Shown here one piece after another: positions 20,797 to 29,433 of a DNA stretch of 64,000 nt. Made by a program: the position numbers and the translations under genes. The notes below the pieces were generated by a model. It worked only from the letters and a program-made list of their open reading frames with translations. It did not search any database and had not been told where the DNA came from. Origin of the DNA: Streptomyces sp. MUM 178J (GTDB lineage Bacteria > Actinomycetota > Actinomycetes > Streptomycetales > Streptomycetaceae); assembly GCF_022414575.1 (NCBI RefSeq), contig NZ_JADWYQ010000036.1, positions 1 through 64,000 on the forward strand. Direction: 5' to 3'. How positions within the stretch are numbered: position 1 is the first letter of the stretch; every line of letters begins with the position of its first letter.

Positions 20797-21414
20797 TCAG
20801 GCGCCCGTGCCGCCGCCGCCCGGAACGCCCGACGCGGCGGAAATGATCTCATCGATGAGGCCGTAGTCCTTGGCCTCATCGGACGTGAACCAGCGGTCCC
20901 GGTCGCCGTCGCGGATGATCGTCTCCACGCTCTGGCCGGAGTGGTGGGCGGTGATCTCGGCCATGCGCTTCTTGGTGCGCAGCAGGTACTCGGCCTGGAT
21001 CTTGATGTCGGAGGCGGTGCCGCCGATTCCGGCGGAGCCCTGGTGCATCAGGATGTCGGTGTTGGGCAGCGCGAAGCGCTTGCCCGCGGCGCCGCCCGTC
21101 AGCAGGAACTGGCCCATGGAGGCGGCCATGCCCATGCCGATGGTCACCACGTCGTTCGGGATGTACTGCATGGTGTCGTAGATCGCCATGCCCGCGGTCA
21201 CCGAGCCGCCGGGGCTGTTGATGTAGAGGTAGATGTCCTTGTCCGGGTCGGCGGCAAGGAGCAGCATCTGAGCGGTGATCTTGTTGGCGATCTCGTCGTC
21301 GACCTGCTGGCCGAGGAAGATGATCCGCTCGCCGAGCAGCCGGTTGTACACATGGTCGCCGAGGCCGCCACCGATGGACGGCTCACCCGCGGCGTAAGGC
21401 ATCAGATTCGTCAC
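20797..21414 (-). CDS. clpP1: ClpP1 protease subunit
   Basis: 205 residues from GTG ([11 protein letters not shown]). Serine peptidase with catalytic serine in [13 protein letters not shown], histidine in [11 protein letters not shown] and aspartate in DRDRWF; the hydrophobic LGQQVDD and [11 protein letters not shown] blocks are intact. The C-terminus is Gly-rich ([10 protein letters not shown]). It is the first gene of the clpP1P2 operon, and a ClgR-like site lies 132 bases upstream of the start codon. ClpP1 is reported to be needed for normal aerial development in S. lividans. Confidence 0.95.
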   Translation of the reverse strand: MTNLMPYAAGEPSIGGGLGDHVYNRLLGERIIFLGQQVDDEIANKITAQMLLLAADPDKDIYLYINSPGGSVTAGMAIYDTMQYIPNDVVTIGMGMAASMGQFLLTGGAAGKRFALPNTDILMHQGSAGIGGTASDIKIQAEYLLRTKKRMAEITAHHSGQSVETIIRDGDRDRWFTSDEAKDYGLIDEIISAASGVPGGGGTGA

Positions 21415-21545
21415 GTATCCACCTGCTCGTCTCTGACGGCTCCGGCCGTCTCACGCGTCTTGGCACTGGGGGCGGCTACTGACCTGCCCTCGTATTCATG
21501 GACCCTAACGCGCAGGTAGGACAACGCCATCCCGGTTCCCGAACT

Positions 21546-21559
21546 GTTCGCTCGGAGCG
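21546..21559. promoter_or_regulatory. ClgR-type activator site upstream of clpP1
   Basis: GTTCGC-TCGGA-GCG at 21546-21559 matches exactly the GTTCGC-N5-GCG pattern I recall for ClgR, the activator of clp and lon genes in Streptomyces and corynebacteria. It lies in the 280-base gap between tig and clpP1, upstream of clpP1. The clpP1 promoter elements themselves are not clear to me. Confidence 0.7.
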
Positions 21560-21623
21560 CAAGGTACGTGCGGAAACCGTGGTGCGTGCGGGATACGAGA
21601 TGCGCATGGTGTCCGGATGCCCG

Positions 21624-21654
21624 CGGGCCCCGGACGCGACGCGTCCGGGGCCCG
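21624..21654 (-). terminator. Terminator of tig
   Basis: A 14-bp perfect stem CGGGCCCCGGACGC (21624-21637) and GCGTCCGGGGCCCG (21641-21654) with a three-base loop, 40 bases after the tig stop. Confidence 0.9.
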
Positions 21655-21694
21655 CACAAGGGTCCACACAGGGCCCGGGAAGGGCCCGGGGGGA

Positions 21695-23125
21695 TCAGGC
21701 CTCGGGCTTGTCGGCCTTCTCGGCCTGCTTCTCCTCGGCCTGCTCGGCGTCGGCGCCCTCGCCCTCGCCCTCGACGACGGCCTCGACCGTCTCGGCGGCG
21801 GCCTCGGTCTCCTCCTCGTCCTCGAGGTCGACGACCTCGCCGTTGGTGTCGAGGACCTTGGCGGCCTCGACCACCACGGCCAGCGCCTTGCCCCGGGCGA
21901 CCTCGCCGACGAGCACCGGCACCTGGTTGTTCTCCACGACGGCCTGGGCGAACTGGTCGGGGCTCATGCCGGAGGAGGCAGCACGCCGCATGAGGTGCTC
22001 GGTGAGCTCCTCCTGGTTGACGTTCAGCTTCTCCGTGGAGACCAGCTCGTCGAGGATGAACTGGGTCTTGATGCCCTTGACCGCCTGCTCGCGGGTCTCG
22101 GCGTCGAACTCCTCCTCGCTCTTGCCCTGGATCTCCAGGTACTTGGCGAGGTCGAGGCCCATCTGGCCGAGCTGGTGGTGCTCCAGGTTGTGCTTGCGGG
22201 TGCGCACCTCGTCCTCGAGGAGCTTCTCGGGGATCGGCACCTCGGCCAGCTTCAGCAGCTCGTCCAGGACGCGCTCCTGGGCCTGGGTGGCCTGGTCGTA
22301 CTGCTTCATGTTCGCCAGGCGCTTGCGGCTGTCGGCCTTGAGCTCCTCGAGGGTGTCGAACTCGCTCGCCATCTGGGCGAAGTCGTCGTCCAGCTCGGGC
22401 AGCTCACGCGCGGCGACGGCGGTGACCTTGACGGTGACCTCCGCCTCCTTGCCCTCGGCGGAGCCGCCCTTGAGGGTGGAGGTGAAGGTGGCCTCGCCGC
22501 CGGCCTCCAGGCCGGTCACGGCCTCGTCGATGCCGTCGAGCAGCTCGCCGGAGCCGATGGTGTACTGCACGCCGTCGGCCTTGCCGTCGGCGAGGACCTC
22601 GCCGTCGACCTTGGCCTCGAGGTCGACGGTGACGACGTCGCCCTCGGCGGCGGCGCGCTCGACCGGGTTGGTGGAGGCAAAGCGCTCACGCAGCTGCTCG
22701 ACGGACTTCTCGACGTCCTCGTCGGTGACCTCGACGGCGTCCACGGTGACCTCGATGCCGGAGTAGTCCGGGATCTCGATGACCGGGCGGATGTCGACCT
22801 CGGCGGTGAAGGCCAGCAGCTCGCCGTCCTTCAGCTCGGTGATGTCGACCTCGGGCTGGCCGAGCGGGTTCACCTCGGCCTCGTTGACCGCCTCGGTGTA
22901 GAACTTCGGCAGCGCGTCGTTGACGGCCTCTTCCAGGACGGCACCGCGTCCGAACCGCTGGTCGATCACACGGGCCGGGACCTTGCCCTTGCGGAAGCCC
23001 TTGACCGTGACCTGCTGGTTGATCTTCTTGTACGCCGCGTCGAGGCTGGCCTTGAGCTCCTCGAAGGGCACCTCGACAGTGAGCCGAACCCGAGTCGGGT
23101 TCAGGGTCTCCACGGCGCTCTTCAC
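21695..23125 (-). CDS. tig: Trigger factor, ribosome-associated chaperone
   Basis: 476 residues from the GTG at 23125 ([19 protein letters not shown]), with AAGGAG eight bases upstream. The frame continues to 23545, but that stretch overlaps the tRNA-Pro and is not coding. N-terminal ribosome-binding domain with the FRKGK signature ([16 protein letters not shown]), FKBP-type PPIase domain (about 150-240), and helical C-terminal arms. The last ~45 residues are extremely acidic (Glu/Asp/Ala), an extension usual in streptomycetes. It binds nascent chains at the ribosome exit. Adjacent to clpP1P2 and clpX, a conserved order in bacteria. Confidence 0.96.
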   Translation of the reverse strand: MKSAVETLNPTRVRLTVEVPFEELKASLDAAYKKINQQVTVKGFRKGKVPARVIDQRFGRGAVLEEAVNDALPKFYTEAVNEAEVNPLGQPEVDITELKDGELLAFTAEVDIRPVIEIPDYSGIEVTVDAVEVTDEDVEKSVEQLRERFASTNPVERAAAEGDVVTVDLEAKVDGEVLADGKADGVQYTIGSGELLDGIDEAVTGLEAGGEATFTSTLKGGSAEGKEAEVTVKVTAVAARELPELDDDFAQMASEFDTLEELKADSRKRLANMKQYDQATQAQERVLDELLKLAEVPIPEKLLEDEVRTRKHNLEHHQLGQMGLDLAKYLEIQGKSEEEFDAETREQAVKGIKTQFILDELVSTEKLNVNQEELTEHLMRRAASSGMSPDQFAQAVVENNQVPVLVGEVARGKALAVVVEAAKVLDTNGEVVDLEDEEETEAAAETVEAVVEGEGEGADAEQAEEKQAEKADKPEA

Positions 23126-23312
23126 GGTTCGGTCTCCTTGGTGGCTGATTCTCTGAGATTCCGCTGGTTCCGCTTGGTCGGCGGTCCAGCCGGTCGGCCC
23201 GGTACACCCGGTCTGAGAGACCTTATGAGACACACGGGCACGCAGCTTGCATAGTAACCGCAAGCAGGACGGCCCCCACAACGTGATCTTGGTCAGCGCC
23301 TGAGGCGAGTGG

Positions 23313-23386
23313 TCGGGGTGGCGGGATTTGAACCCACGGCCTTCCGCTCCCAAAGCGGACGCGCTACCAAGCTGCGCCACACCCCG
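23313..23386 (-). tRNA. tRNA-Pro (anticodon UGG)
   Basis: The bottom strand reads CGGGGTG ... CACCCCG-A, 74 bases. It has a D-arm GGCGCAGCTTGGTAGC, anticodon arm CCGCT-TTGGGA-GCGG and T-arm GTGGGTTCAAATCCCGC. CCA is not encoded. It lies in the leader region of tig. Confidence 0.97.
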
Positions 23387-23530
23387 TTGGTGCGAACGTA
23401 GGGTACATGCCCGACGGCGGTTGTCCTGCTCGTTTAACGGGGTGTGCGCCCACGGCCCGGGACCCGCTACGATGCTCTTGCTCGCCGCGGCCCGCGTGAC
23501 CTCACGCGACCCGTGCCGTGGTGCGGCTAT

Positions 23531-23601
23531 GCGGGCGTAGCTCAATGGTAGAGCCCTAGTCTTCCAAACTAGCTACGCGGGTTCGATTCCCGTCGCCCGC
23601 T
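23531..23601 (+). tRNA. tRNA-Gly (anticodon UCC)
   Basis: 71 bases starting GCGGGCGTAGCTCAATGGTAG. The anticodon arm CTAGT-CTTCCAA-ACTAG gives UCC, the T-arm is CGGGTTCGATTCCCG, and the acceptor CGCCCGC is followed by T as discriminator. No CCA is encoded. A strong terminator follows. Confidence 0.97.
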
Positions 23602-23608
23602 CTCATGA

Positions 23609-23652
23609 GGCTCTGCCCGGGTCCGCGGTCGCGGATCCGGGCAGAGCCTTTT
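23609..23652. terminator. Terminator after tRNA-Gly, shared with the gene at 23652
   Basis: A 19-bp stem with one G-T pair: GGCTCTGCCCGGGTCCGCG (23609-23627) and 23630-23648, followed by TTTTC. It is a classic rho-independent terminator for the tRNA and may also serve the leftward small membrane protein. Confidence 0.93.
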
Positions 23653-23846
23653 CAGAAGCTGATGCCGTTGATCGTGGCCGCTATCGAGTCGAGGAACCGC
23701 TGGATGGACGGGGCCATGCCCGTCGAGGCGAGGAAGAAGCCGAAGAGGGCCGCGACGACGGCAGGTCCGGCCTTGAGCGAGCCGCCGCGGATCAACACCA
23801 CGAGGACGATCGCCAACAGCAGCACCACAGAGAACGAAATGGCCAC
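23652..23846 (-). CDS. Small two-helix membrane protein
   Basis: 64 residues from a GTG start (VAISFSVVLLLAIV). Two hydrophobic segments: residues 3-20, then after RGGSLKAG a second at about 25-43 ending GFFLASTGMAPS, then a short amphipathic tail. I recognise it as a small protein common in streptomycetes next to a tRNA gene; no function is known. Length, codon use and the terminator beyond it support a real gene. Confidence 0.7.
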   Translation of the reverse strand: MAISFSVVLLLAIVLVVLIRGGSLKAGPAVVAALFGFFLASTGMAPSIQRFLDSIAATINGISF

Positions 23847-24018
23847 AACTGATCACACCCTCGGTCGGTCCGCTTCCGGCCTGGGGGCATACGGCCCAGC
23901 ACACCCCCGCCGGGACCATCGTGCCATCAACGGCCCCGTACATGCTGCCCGCTGAGGTGCCATCGACGCGTGGCCCGCACCACTCCTGACGGCCGCCCCC
24001 GCCGGGGAGTCCCCCGGC

Positions 24019-25164
24019 TCACCCCTCACGGCAGATCAGCAGCAGCGCACGGTCGTCGTTGACGTCCTTGGCCACCGCCTCGATCAGATGCCAGGCCGCG
24101 CCCTGGAAGCTGGCGGCCACATAGCGGTCCGCCTCTCCGGTGAGACGGTCCATGCCCTCGCTGATGTCGCGGTCGTTCGCCTCCACCAGGCCGTCGGTGA
24201 AGAGCATCAGCACATCGCCGGAGCGCAGGGAGCCCTTGACCGGGTCGAACTGGGCGCCGTCGTAGACGCCGAGCAGCGGGCCCTCCGCGGTCTTCTCCTC
24301 CCAGCGCCCACTGCCGGCGTGCAGCTGGAGCGCGGGCAGATGGCCGGCCGAAAGCAGCTCGTAGTCTCCGGAGTCGAGGTCGAGGACGAGGTGGACGGAG
24401 GTCGCGAAGCCCTCGTCCCAGTCCTGGCGCAGCAGGTAGCCGTTGGCGGCGGGCAGGAAGCCGTGCGGCGGCAGCGAGCCGAGCAGTCCGCCGAACGCGC
24501 CGGACAGCAGCAGGGCGCGGGAGGCGGCGTCCATGCCCTTGCCGGAGACGTCGGTGAGGACGACCTCCAGGGTGCGGCCGCCGTTGGTGCGGGCGGCCAC
24601 CACGAAGTCGCCGGAGAAGGACTGGCCGCCGGCCGGCCGCAGCGCCATCTCGCGGTGCCAGCCTCTGGGCAGCCGGGGCAGGGCGCTCTGGACCCGGATG
24701 CGTTCGCGCAGGTCGAAGAGCATGGTGCCGCCGCGCCGCCAGGGCACGCCGACCCTGGCCCGGAACTGGGCGATGAGCAGCCCGAAGAAGCCGCAGGCCG
24801 CAACCACCAGGACGGTGCCCGGAGTGACCCGCGCCGGGCCTTCCGTGTATGGCCCGAGGATCGCGGACTCCACGATCAGCGCGGCCGCGGCGGCCGCGTA
24901 CAGGCCCAGCAGGCTGGCCGGGCGCAGCAGCAGCCCGCCCGCCACGATGGGCAGGACCAGCGCCGCCGGGGACCACCAGACCGGCGCCTCGACGGTCGCC
25001 CAGGTGAGGACGGGGATGGTAAGGAGCAGCCCCGCAAGTGCTATCCAGTCCGAGCCGTCTCCCCTGAAGTAGTCGACTCCGGATTTGCGCAGCGCGATGC
25101 GGGCCCGGTGCACTGCTCTGCGCGTCCGGGCCGTGTATGAGTCTGCTGCGGGGCCACGTGCCAT
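24019..25164 (-). CDS. SpoIIE/PP2C-type membrane protein phosphatase
   Basis: 381 residues from the ATG at 25164 (MARGPAADS); the longer open frame upstream to 25437 is antisense to the acetyltransferase gene and unlikely. Four to five membrane helices (about 40-130) are followed by a PP2C-like domain. The metal and core motifs are SFSGDFVVA, TDVSGKGMDAA, LLSAGHLPAL, LFTDGLVEA and the C-terminal DDRALLL. Such proteins dephosphorylate anti-anti-sigma factors and are abundant in Streptomyces. No sensor (PAS/GAF) domain is present; the input is likely the membrane part. It is divergent from the Eis-type gene. Confidence 0.9.
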   Translation of the reverse strand: MARGPAADSYTARTRRAVHRARIALRKSGVDYFRGDGSDWIALAGLLLTIPVLTWATVEAPVWWSPAALVLPIVAGGLLLRPASLLGLYAAAAAALIVESAILGPYTEGPARVTPGTVLVVAACGFFGLLIAQFRARVGVPWRRGGTMLFDLRERIRVQSALPRLPRGWHREMALRPAGGQSFSGDFVVAARTNGGRTLEVVLTDVSGKGMDAASRALLLSGAFGGLLGSLPPHGFLPAANGYLLRQDWDEGFATSVHLVLDLDSGDYELLSAGHLPALQLHAGSGRWEEKTAEGPLLGVYDGAQFDPVKGSLRSGDVLMLFTDGLVEANDRDISEGMDRLTGEADRYVAASFQGAAWHLIEAVAKDVNDDRALLLICREG

Positions 25165-25270
25165 TGACGTGGACCCTATCCACCCGCCCGGCTCACGTGC
25201 AGGGGGACCCCTATGACAATGCGTTCGAAATCGGGTCGCGTCGGGACGGAGGGACTGGTAGCCATGGCAT

Positions 25271-26506
25271 ATGACTGGAGACCTGCGGGTACTGCGCCCG
25301 GCCGAGTGGGACCGGTGGTTCGGCGTGCTGGAGCTGGCGTTCGGCGGGGTGCCCGCGGTGCCCGCGGAGCGCGAACTGTGGCAGGCGCTCACGGAGCATG
25401 AGCGCTCGCTGGGGGTGTGGGAGGGGGACGACTGCATCGGGACGGCAGGGGCGTTCTCGTTCCGGCTGTCGGTGCCCGGCGGGTCGCTGGTCCCGGCCGC
25501 CGGCGTGACGATGGTGAGTGTGGCGTCGACCCACCGCCGACGCGGCGTGCTGACCTCGATGATGCGGCGGCAGCTCGACGACGTGCGGGCGTGGGGCGAG
25601 CCGCTGGCCGTGCTGACGGCCTCGGAGCCGGCGATCTACGGGCGGTTCGGGTACGGGATCGCGACCTGGCAGCTGTCCGCGGAGATCGACACTGACCGGG
25701 TGCGGCTGGCGGGGGCGCCCGGGAGCGGGGAGCTGCGGCTGCGGCTGGCGCAGCCGACGGACGCGGCGGTACGGGCGGAGTGCGAGGCGGTGTACGCGGC
25801 GGAGGTCGCCGGGCGTCCGGGCATGCCGGCCCGCCGGCCGGGCTGGGAGCGGCTGCCCTTCCTGGACCCTCCTCAGGACCGCGACGGGGCCTCTCCGCTG
25901 CAGTGCGTCCTGGCACGCCGCGACGGTCGGACGGCCGGGTACGCGCTGTTCCGCATCAAGCCGTCCTCCGATGCCGCCGGTCCCGACGGCACGGTGGTAC
26001 TGGAGCATCTGGGGGCGCTGGACCCGGCCGCGTACGCCGCTCTGTGGCAGTTCCTGTGCGAGATCGACCTCACGTCGACGGTCCGTGTCGGCAACCGTCC
26101 GGTGGACGACGCCTGGCAGCATCTGGTGTCGGACATCCGGCGCTGCCAGGTGCGGGTGAGGGACTCGCTGCATCTGCGGCTGGTGGAGGTGGGCGCGGCG
26201 CTGACCGCGCGGACATACCGCACGCCGGTGGATGCGGTGTTCGAGGTGGCGGACGACTTCTGCCCGTGGAACGCGGGGCGTTGGCGGCTGACCGGCGACG
26301 CGAAGGGCGCGTCATGTGAACGCACCGAGGATCCCGCCGAGTTGTCCCTGACGGTGCGTGAGCTGGGCGCGGCGTATCTGGGCGGGGTTCCGCTGACGTC
26401 GCTGGCGGCCGCGGGCCGGGTGCGGGAGCTGCGGAAGGGGGCACTGGCGGAGGCGTCTTCGGCGTTCGGCAGCGAGGTGGCGCCCTGGCTGCCGCACGGC
26501 TTCTGA
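25271..26506 (+). CDS. Eis-type GNAT N-acetyltransferase
   Basis: 411 residues with the Eis architecture: an N-terminal GNAT domain with the acetyl-CoA motif VTMVSVASTHRRRGVLTSMM (about 80-100), the catalytic-region tyrosine context AIYGRFGYGIA, a second degenerate GNAT domain (about 155-290), and a C-terminal sterol-carrier-like domain. It ends in phenylalanine (PHGF), as Eis enzymes do, where the terminal carboxylate acts in catalysis. It likely acetylates amines (aminoglycosides or peptides); the natural substrate is unknown. The ATG at 25271 is the only start because an in-frame TAG lies at 25259; GGAGGG is 17 bases upstream, rather far. Confidence 0.9.
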   Translation: MTGDLRVLRPAEWDRWFGVLELAFGGVPAVPAERELWQALTEHERSLGVWEGDDCIGTAGAFSFRLSVPGGSLVPAAGVTMVSVASTHRRRGVLTSMMRRQLDDVRAWGEPLAVLTASEPAIYGRFGYGIATWQLSAEIDTDRVRLAGAPGSGELRLRLAQPTDAAVRAECEAVYAAEVAGRPGMPARRPGWERLPFLDPPQDRDGASPLQCVLARRDGRTAGYALFRIKPSSDAAGPDGTVVLEHLGALDPAAYAALWQFLCEIDLTSTVRVGNRPVDDAWQHLVSDIRRCQVRVRDSLHLRLVEVGAALTARTYRTPVDAVFEVADDFCPWNAGRWRLTGDAKGASCERTEDPAELSLTVRELGAAYLGGVPLTSLAAAGRVRELRKGALAEASSAFGSEVAPWLPHGF

Positions 26507-26519
26507 CGCCCGCCGCCGA

Positions 26520-26537
26520 CCCGCCGGTGACGGCGGG
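26520..26537 (+). terminator. Short hairpin after the Eis-type gene
   Basis: CCCGCCG-GTGA-CGGCGGG, a 7-bp perfect stem 14 bases past the stop codon. The remaining bases to 26704 hold several GC-rich partial repeats and no gene. Confidence 0.5.
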
Positions 26538-26704
26538 CCTCCCGGCGGGCGGGCCCGGCCTGCGGCAGCCGCCCGCCGAGCTGCTCCGGCCGCCGCGGAC
26601 CCGCGGGGCGACTGTCGGCCTCGCAGACGACTCGCCGGCGGTTCGGCGCACGAACTGCCCGGCCGCCCCTGGCGGCGGCTGTCGCGGAGCGGACCCCGCC
26701 CGCG

Positions 26705-27511
26705 TCAGCGGCTTTGGCAGGACGGGCACCAGAAGAGGTTGCGGGCGGCCAGTTCGGCCGTGCGGACCGGGGTGGTGCAGATATGGCAGGGGAGGTTCGC
26801 GCGGCGGTAGACGTAGACCTCGCCGCCGTGGTCGTCGACTCGGGGCGGGCGGCCCATCGCCTCCGGGGTGTGCTCGGGGCGCACCGTGTCGATGCGGTTC
26901 TCGCGCACGCCCTCGCGCATCAGCGCCACGAGGTCCGTCCAGATCGCCGTCCACTCGGCGCGGGTGACGTCCCTGCCCGCGCGATAGGGGTCGATGCCGT
27001 GCCGGAAGAGGACTTCGGCGCGGTAGACGTTGCCGACGCCCGCGACGACCTTCTGGTCCAGGAGCAGGGCGGCGACGGTGGTACGGGAGCGGGAGATCCG
27101 CTTCCAGGCGGAGTCCGGGTCGTCGCCGGGGCGCAGCGGGTCGGGTCCGAGGCGGTCGTGTATCGCCTGCTTCTCACCGTCGGTGAGCAGCGCGCAGGAG
27201 GTGGGCCCGCGCAGGTCGACGTACGACCGCGGGTCGGCGAGCCGGAGCCGCACCGTGTCGGCGGGCGGCGGGGCCGGCGCGTCGCCGAAGTTCACCTTGC
27301 CGAACAGGCCCAGATGGATGTGCACCCATTCGCCGCCGAAACCGAGGAACAGATGTTTGCCGTGGGCTTCGGTGTCCGTCAGGACCGCCCCGTCGAGCAG
27401 TGCCGCGGCGTCGGCGAACTTCCCCTGGGGACTGCTCGCCCGCACAGGACGGCCGCCGAACCGTTCCCGGTAGTCGGCGGCCAGCCGGTGGATGGTGTGC
27501 CCTTCGGGCAT
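26705..27511 (-). CDS. nei: Fpg/Nei-family DNA glycosylase
   Basis: 268 residues. After removal of Met it begins PEGHTIHRLA, so the catalytic Pro2 and Glu3 are present. Other features: KHLFLGFGGEWVHIHLGLFG (helix/hairpin with catalytic lysine), the helix-two-turn-helix VVAGVGNVYRAEVLFRHGIDP, and a C4 zinc finger (CHIC at about 247 and CPSC near the end). It excises oxidised bases and nicks by beta/delta elimination. The PEGHTIH start places it nearer Nei than Fpg, like M. tuberculosis Rv2464c, which sits in the same order beside rpiB. Its ATG shares one base with the rpiB TGA, so the two are coupled. Confidence 0.92.
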   Translation of the reverse strand: MPEGHTIHRLAADYRERFGGRPVRASSPQGKFADAAALLDGAVLTDTEAHGKHLFLGFGGEWVHIHLGLFGKVNFGDAPAPPPADTVRLRLADPRSYVDLRGPTSCALLTDGEKQAIHDRLGPDPLRPGDDPDSAWKRISRSRTTVAALLLDQKVVAGVGNVYRAEVLFRHGIDPYRAGRDVTRAEWTAIWTDLVALMREGVRENRIDTVRPEHTPEAMGRPPRVDDHGGEVYVYRRANLPCHICTTPVRTAELAARNLFWCPSCQSR

Positions 27512-27999
27512 CAGGGCTGCTGGGGGTGGTGCGCGGGGATCGGGGGCAGCTCGCCCTTGGTCTCGTACGCGGAGAGCATCTCGATGCGCCGGGTGTGGCG
27601 CTCCTCGCCCGAGTACGGGGTGTTGAGGAACGTCTCCACGAACTTGACGGACCCGTCGAGCGAGTGCATCCGGGCGCCGACGGCGACGACGTTGGCGTTG
27701 TTGTGCTCGCGGCCGAGCGCGGCGGTCTGCTCGCTCCAGGCGAGCGCCGCACGCACTCCCTTGACCTTGTTCGCGGCGATCTGCTCGCCGTTTCCGGAGC
27801 CGCCGATCACGATGCCGAGGCTCTCCGGGTCCGCGGCGGTCTTCTCCGCGGCACGCAGGCAGAACGGCGGGTAGTCGTCCTGGGCGTCGTAGATGTGGGG
27901 GCCGCAGTCGATGGGCTCGTGGCCATGGGCCTTGAGCCACTCGACGAGGTGGTTCTTGAGTTCAAAGCCGGCATGGTCCGAGCCGAGGTACACGCGCAT
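27511..27999 (-). CDS. rpiB: Ribose-5-phosphate isomerase B
   Basis: 162 residues from the ATG at 27999 (MRVYLGSDHAGFELKN). It interconverts ribose-5-phosphate and ribulose-5-phosphate. The family block GSDHAG is at the N-terminus, and the active-site loop is IVIGGSGNGEQIAANK. That is the mycobacterial type, in which Ser and Glu replace the catalytic Cys of E. coli RpiB. EHNNANVVAVGARMH completes the site. It is the first gene of the rpiB-nei operon, with a one-base overlap. Upstream lies a 40-bp tandem-repeat field. Confidence 0.96.
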   Translation of the reverse strand: MRVYLGSDHAGFELKNHLVEWLKAHGHEPIDCGPHIYDAQDDYPPFCLRAAEKTAADPESLGIVIGGSGNGEQIAANKVKGVRAALAWSEQTAALGREHNNANVVAVGARMHSLDGSVKFVETFLNTPYSGEERHTRRIEMLSAYETKGELPPIPAHHPQQP

Positions 28000-28101
28000 G
28001 ATCCGAGTGTGGCACGGAGTTCGGCCGGAGCACGGACCACCCCCTCCGGCAAGGTCCGTACCAATGGCGATCACAACCGCCCGAAGTCGCGGTCCTCACC
28101 T

Positions 28102-28261
28102 CCGCCGGCGTTCGATGCGCGGGGGCTGCACAATCACACCCTGCCGGCGATTGAGGCGCGGAAGCCCGCACAAACAAGCCCCGCCGACATTCGACGCGCA
28201 GGGGTCCGCACAAACAAGCCCCGCCGACATTCGACGCGCGGAAGCCCGCACAAACAAGCCC
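28102..28261. repeat. Tandem repeat, four to five units of 40 bp
   Basis: Units begin at 28102, 28142, 28182, 28222 and 28262, exactly 40 bases apart. The best-conserved two share CCGCCGACATTCGACGCGC at the head and CCGCACAAACAAGCC at the tail. The head alternates between CCGGCGATTGAGGCGC and CCGACATTCGACGCGC forms. The fifth unit runs into the 30-bp repeat that follows. It lies between bioY and rpiB and codes for nothing convincing on either strand. Confidence 0.9.
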
Positions 28262-28361
28262 CGCCGGCGATTGAGGCGCAGGGGGTCCGGGGGCGGAGCC
28301 CCCGGAAAGGGGGTCTGGGGCGGAGCCCCCGGAAAGGGGGTCTGGGGCGGAGCCCCAGGGG
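28262..28361. repeat. GC element with 30-bp tandem hairpin units after bioY
   Basis: The head CGCCGGCGATTGAGGCGCAG matches the repeat at 12702. It is followed by about three copies of a ~30-bp unit, GGGGGTCTGGGGCGGAGCCC with CCGGAAA, each able to fold as GGGGC-GGA-GCCCC. It ends one base before the bioY stop and probably acts as its terminator. Confidence 0.8.
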
Positions 28362-28952
28362 TCAGCCCCGGCGGCCCAGCAGTTTCCAGGCCGCAGGAAG
28401 CACCCCCATCGCAAGCCCCGCCTTGACCGCGTCGCCGACGAGGAAGGGGATCATGCCCGCGGCAACCGCCTCGGTGAGCGACATCCCCGTGGCCAGCGCC
28501 AGATATGGGACGCCGACCCCGTAGATGATCGCGGAGCCCAGCGCCATCGCGCCCGCGGTGCGCAGCACCGAGCGGTCCGCGCCGCGGCGGGCGAGCGCGC
28601 CGACCGCCGCGGCCGCGAGGGCCATGCCGACCACATAGCCGAGGGACGGGATGGCGAAGCCGGATGCCCCGCCCGCGAACCACGGCGCTCCGGCGACGCC
28701 GGCCAGCAGATACAGCCCCAGGGAGAGGAAGCCGCGTCGGGCGCCGAGCGCTGTGCCGACCAGCAGGGCCGCGAACGTCTGCCCGGTGATCGGCACCGCG
28801 AAGCCCGGAGGCTGGACGGAGAGCTGGGCCGCGAGGCCGGTCAGCGCCGCGCCGCCGACGACGAGGGCGGCGTCCCGGACGCGGGACGCCGGCAGCAGGT
28901 CGGCCAGGACGGCTCCGGGTCGGACGGGAACGGCGGCGACAGCAGCGCTCAT
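28362..28952 (-). CDS. bioY: BioY, biotin transporter substrate-binding subunit
   Basis: 196 residues with six predicted membrane helices. The family motif is visible as PITGQTFAALLVGTALGARRGFLS (about residues 53-76), followed by LLAGVAGAPWFAGGASGF and the conserved GYVVGM helix. BioY takes up biotin, alone or with an ECF energising module; no bioM/bioN genes are adjacent, so it either works alone or shares a module encoded elsewhere. GGGAGGA precedes the ATG at 28952. I could not find a clear biotin-repressor palindrome in the 480-base region upstream. Confidence 0.93.
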   Translation of the reverse strand: MSAAVAAVPVRPGAVLADLLPASRVRDAALVVGGAALTGLAAQLSVQPPGFAVPITGQTFAALLVGTALGARRGFLSLGLYLLAGVAGAPWFAGGASGFAIPSLGYVVGMALAAAAVGALARRGADRSVLRTAGAMALGSAIIYGVGVPYLALATGMSLTEAVAAGMIPFLVGDAVKAGLAMGVLPAAWKLLGRRG

Positions 28953-29433
28953 CGGGAGGACTCCGCGGGGGGTTGAGGGTGGCAGGAAGGGGTGGAACCC
29001 GGTGACCGTAGCCCACCCGGATTCACTCGAACACCATCAGCCGCCGACAAAGCGCCTGTTGTGCGCTTGATGGACTTCATACAAAGCCATCACTCCAAGC
29101 CCGCACCCCGAGTGATGCTCGTCACTGAGGTGAGGGGGCATGCCGGCCGTTTTGGCGAATCTCACCCGACTCGGGGAAACTGTAGGTTCTCCCCAATGAT
29201 CAGTGACGTGTGAACACCATGCACTCTGTGCCGCGCCCCCCTGGGCGGGGCGACAGCGCTACCGGTCGCGGCGATCCGGGAGGTCCACGACGGTGGCTGA
29301 AAGTAAGGACTGTACGGATCGCTTCACCTTGTGTAAGCATCTTGCCCGCATAGCGGACATGCTCCCCCTGTGAGCGGGGCAGGTGCTCAGACTGGTCCGC
29401 TCCCCCTTCTCAGCTACTGAACAGGGCACGTCC
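28953..29433. other. Intergenic region (481 bases) between divergent bioY and permease
   Basis: No convincing gene on either strand. It must hold both promoters. It contains AT-richer patches (TGTTGTGCGCTTGATGGACTTCATACAAAG near 29057-29086, and GTACGGATCGCTTCACCTTGTGTAAGCATC near 29311-29340) that may be promoter or operator sequence. I see no riboswitch or tRNA. Confidence 0.5.

Noticed and set aside
23126..23545. N-terminal extension of trigger factor
   Set aside because: It would overlap tRNA-Pro, and the GTG at 23125 has a proper ribosome site and the family start.
28102..28261. CRISPR array
   Set aside because: The units are head-to-tail 40-bp repeats without unique spacers and with varying heads; no cas genes are near.
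28953..29433. Biotin operator or riboswitch before bioY
   Set aside because: No convincing palindrome or conserved aptamer could be found by eye.
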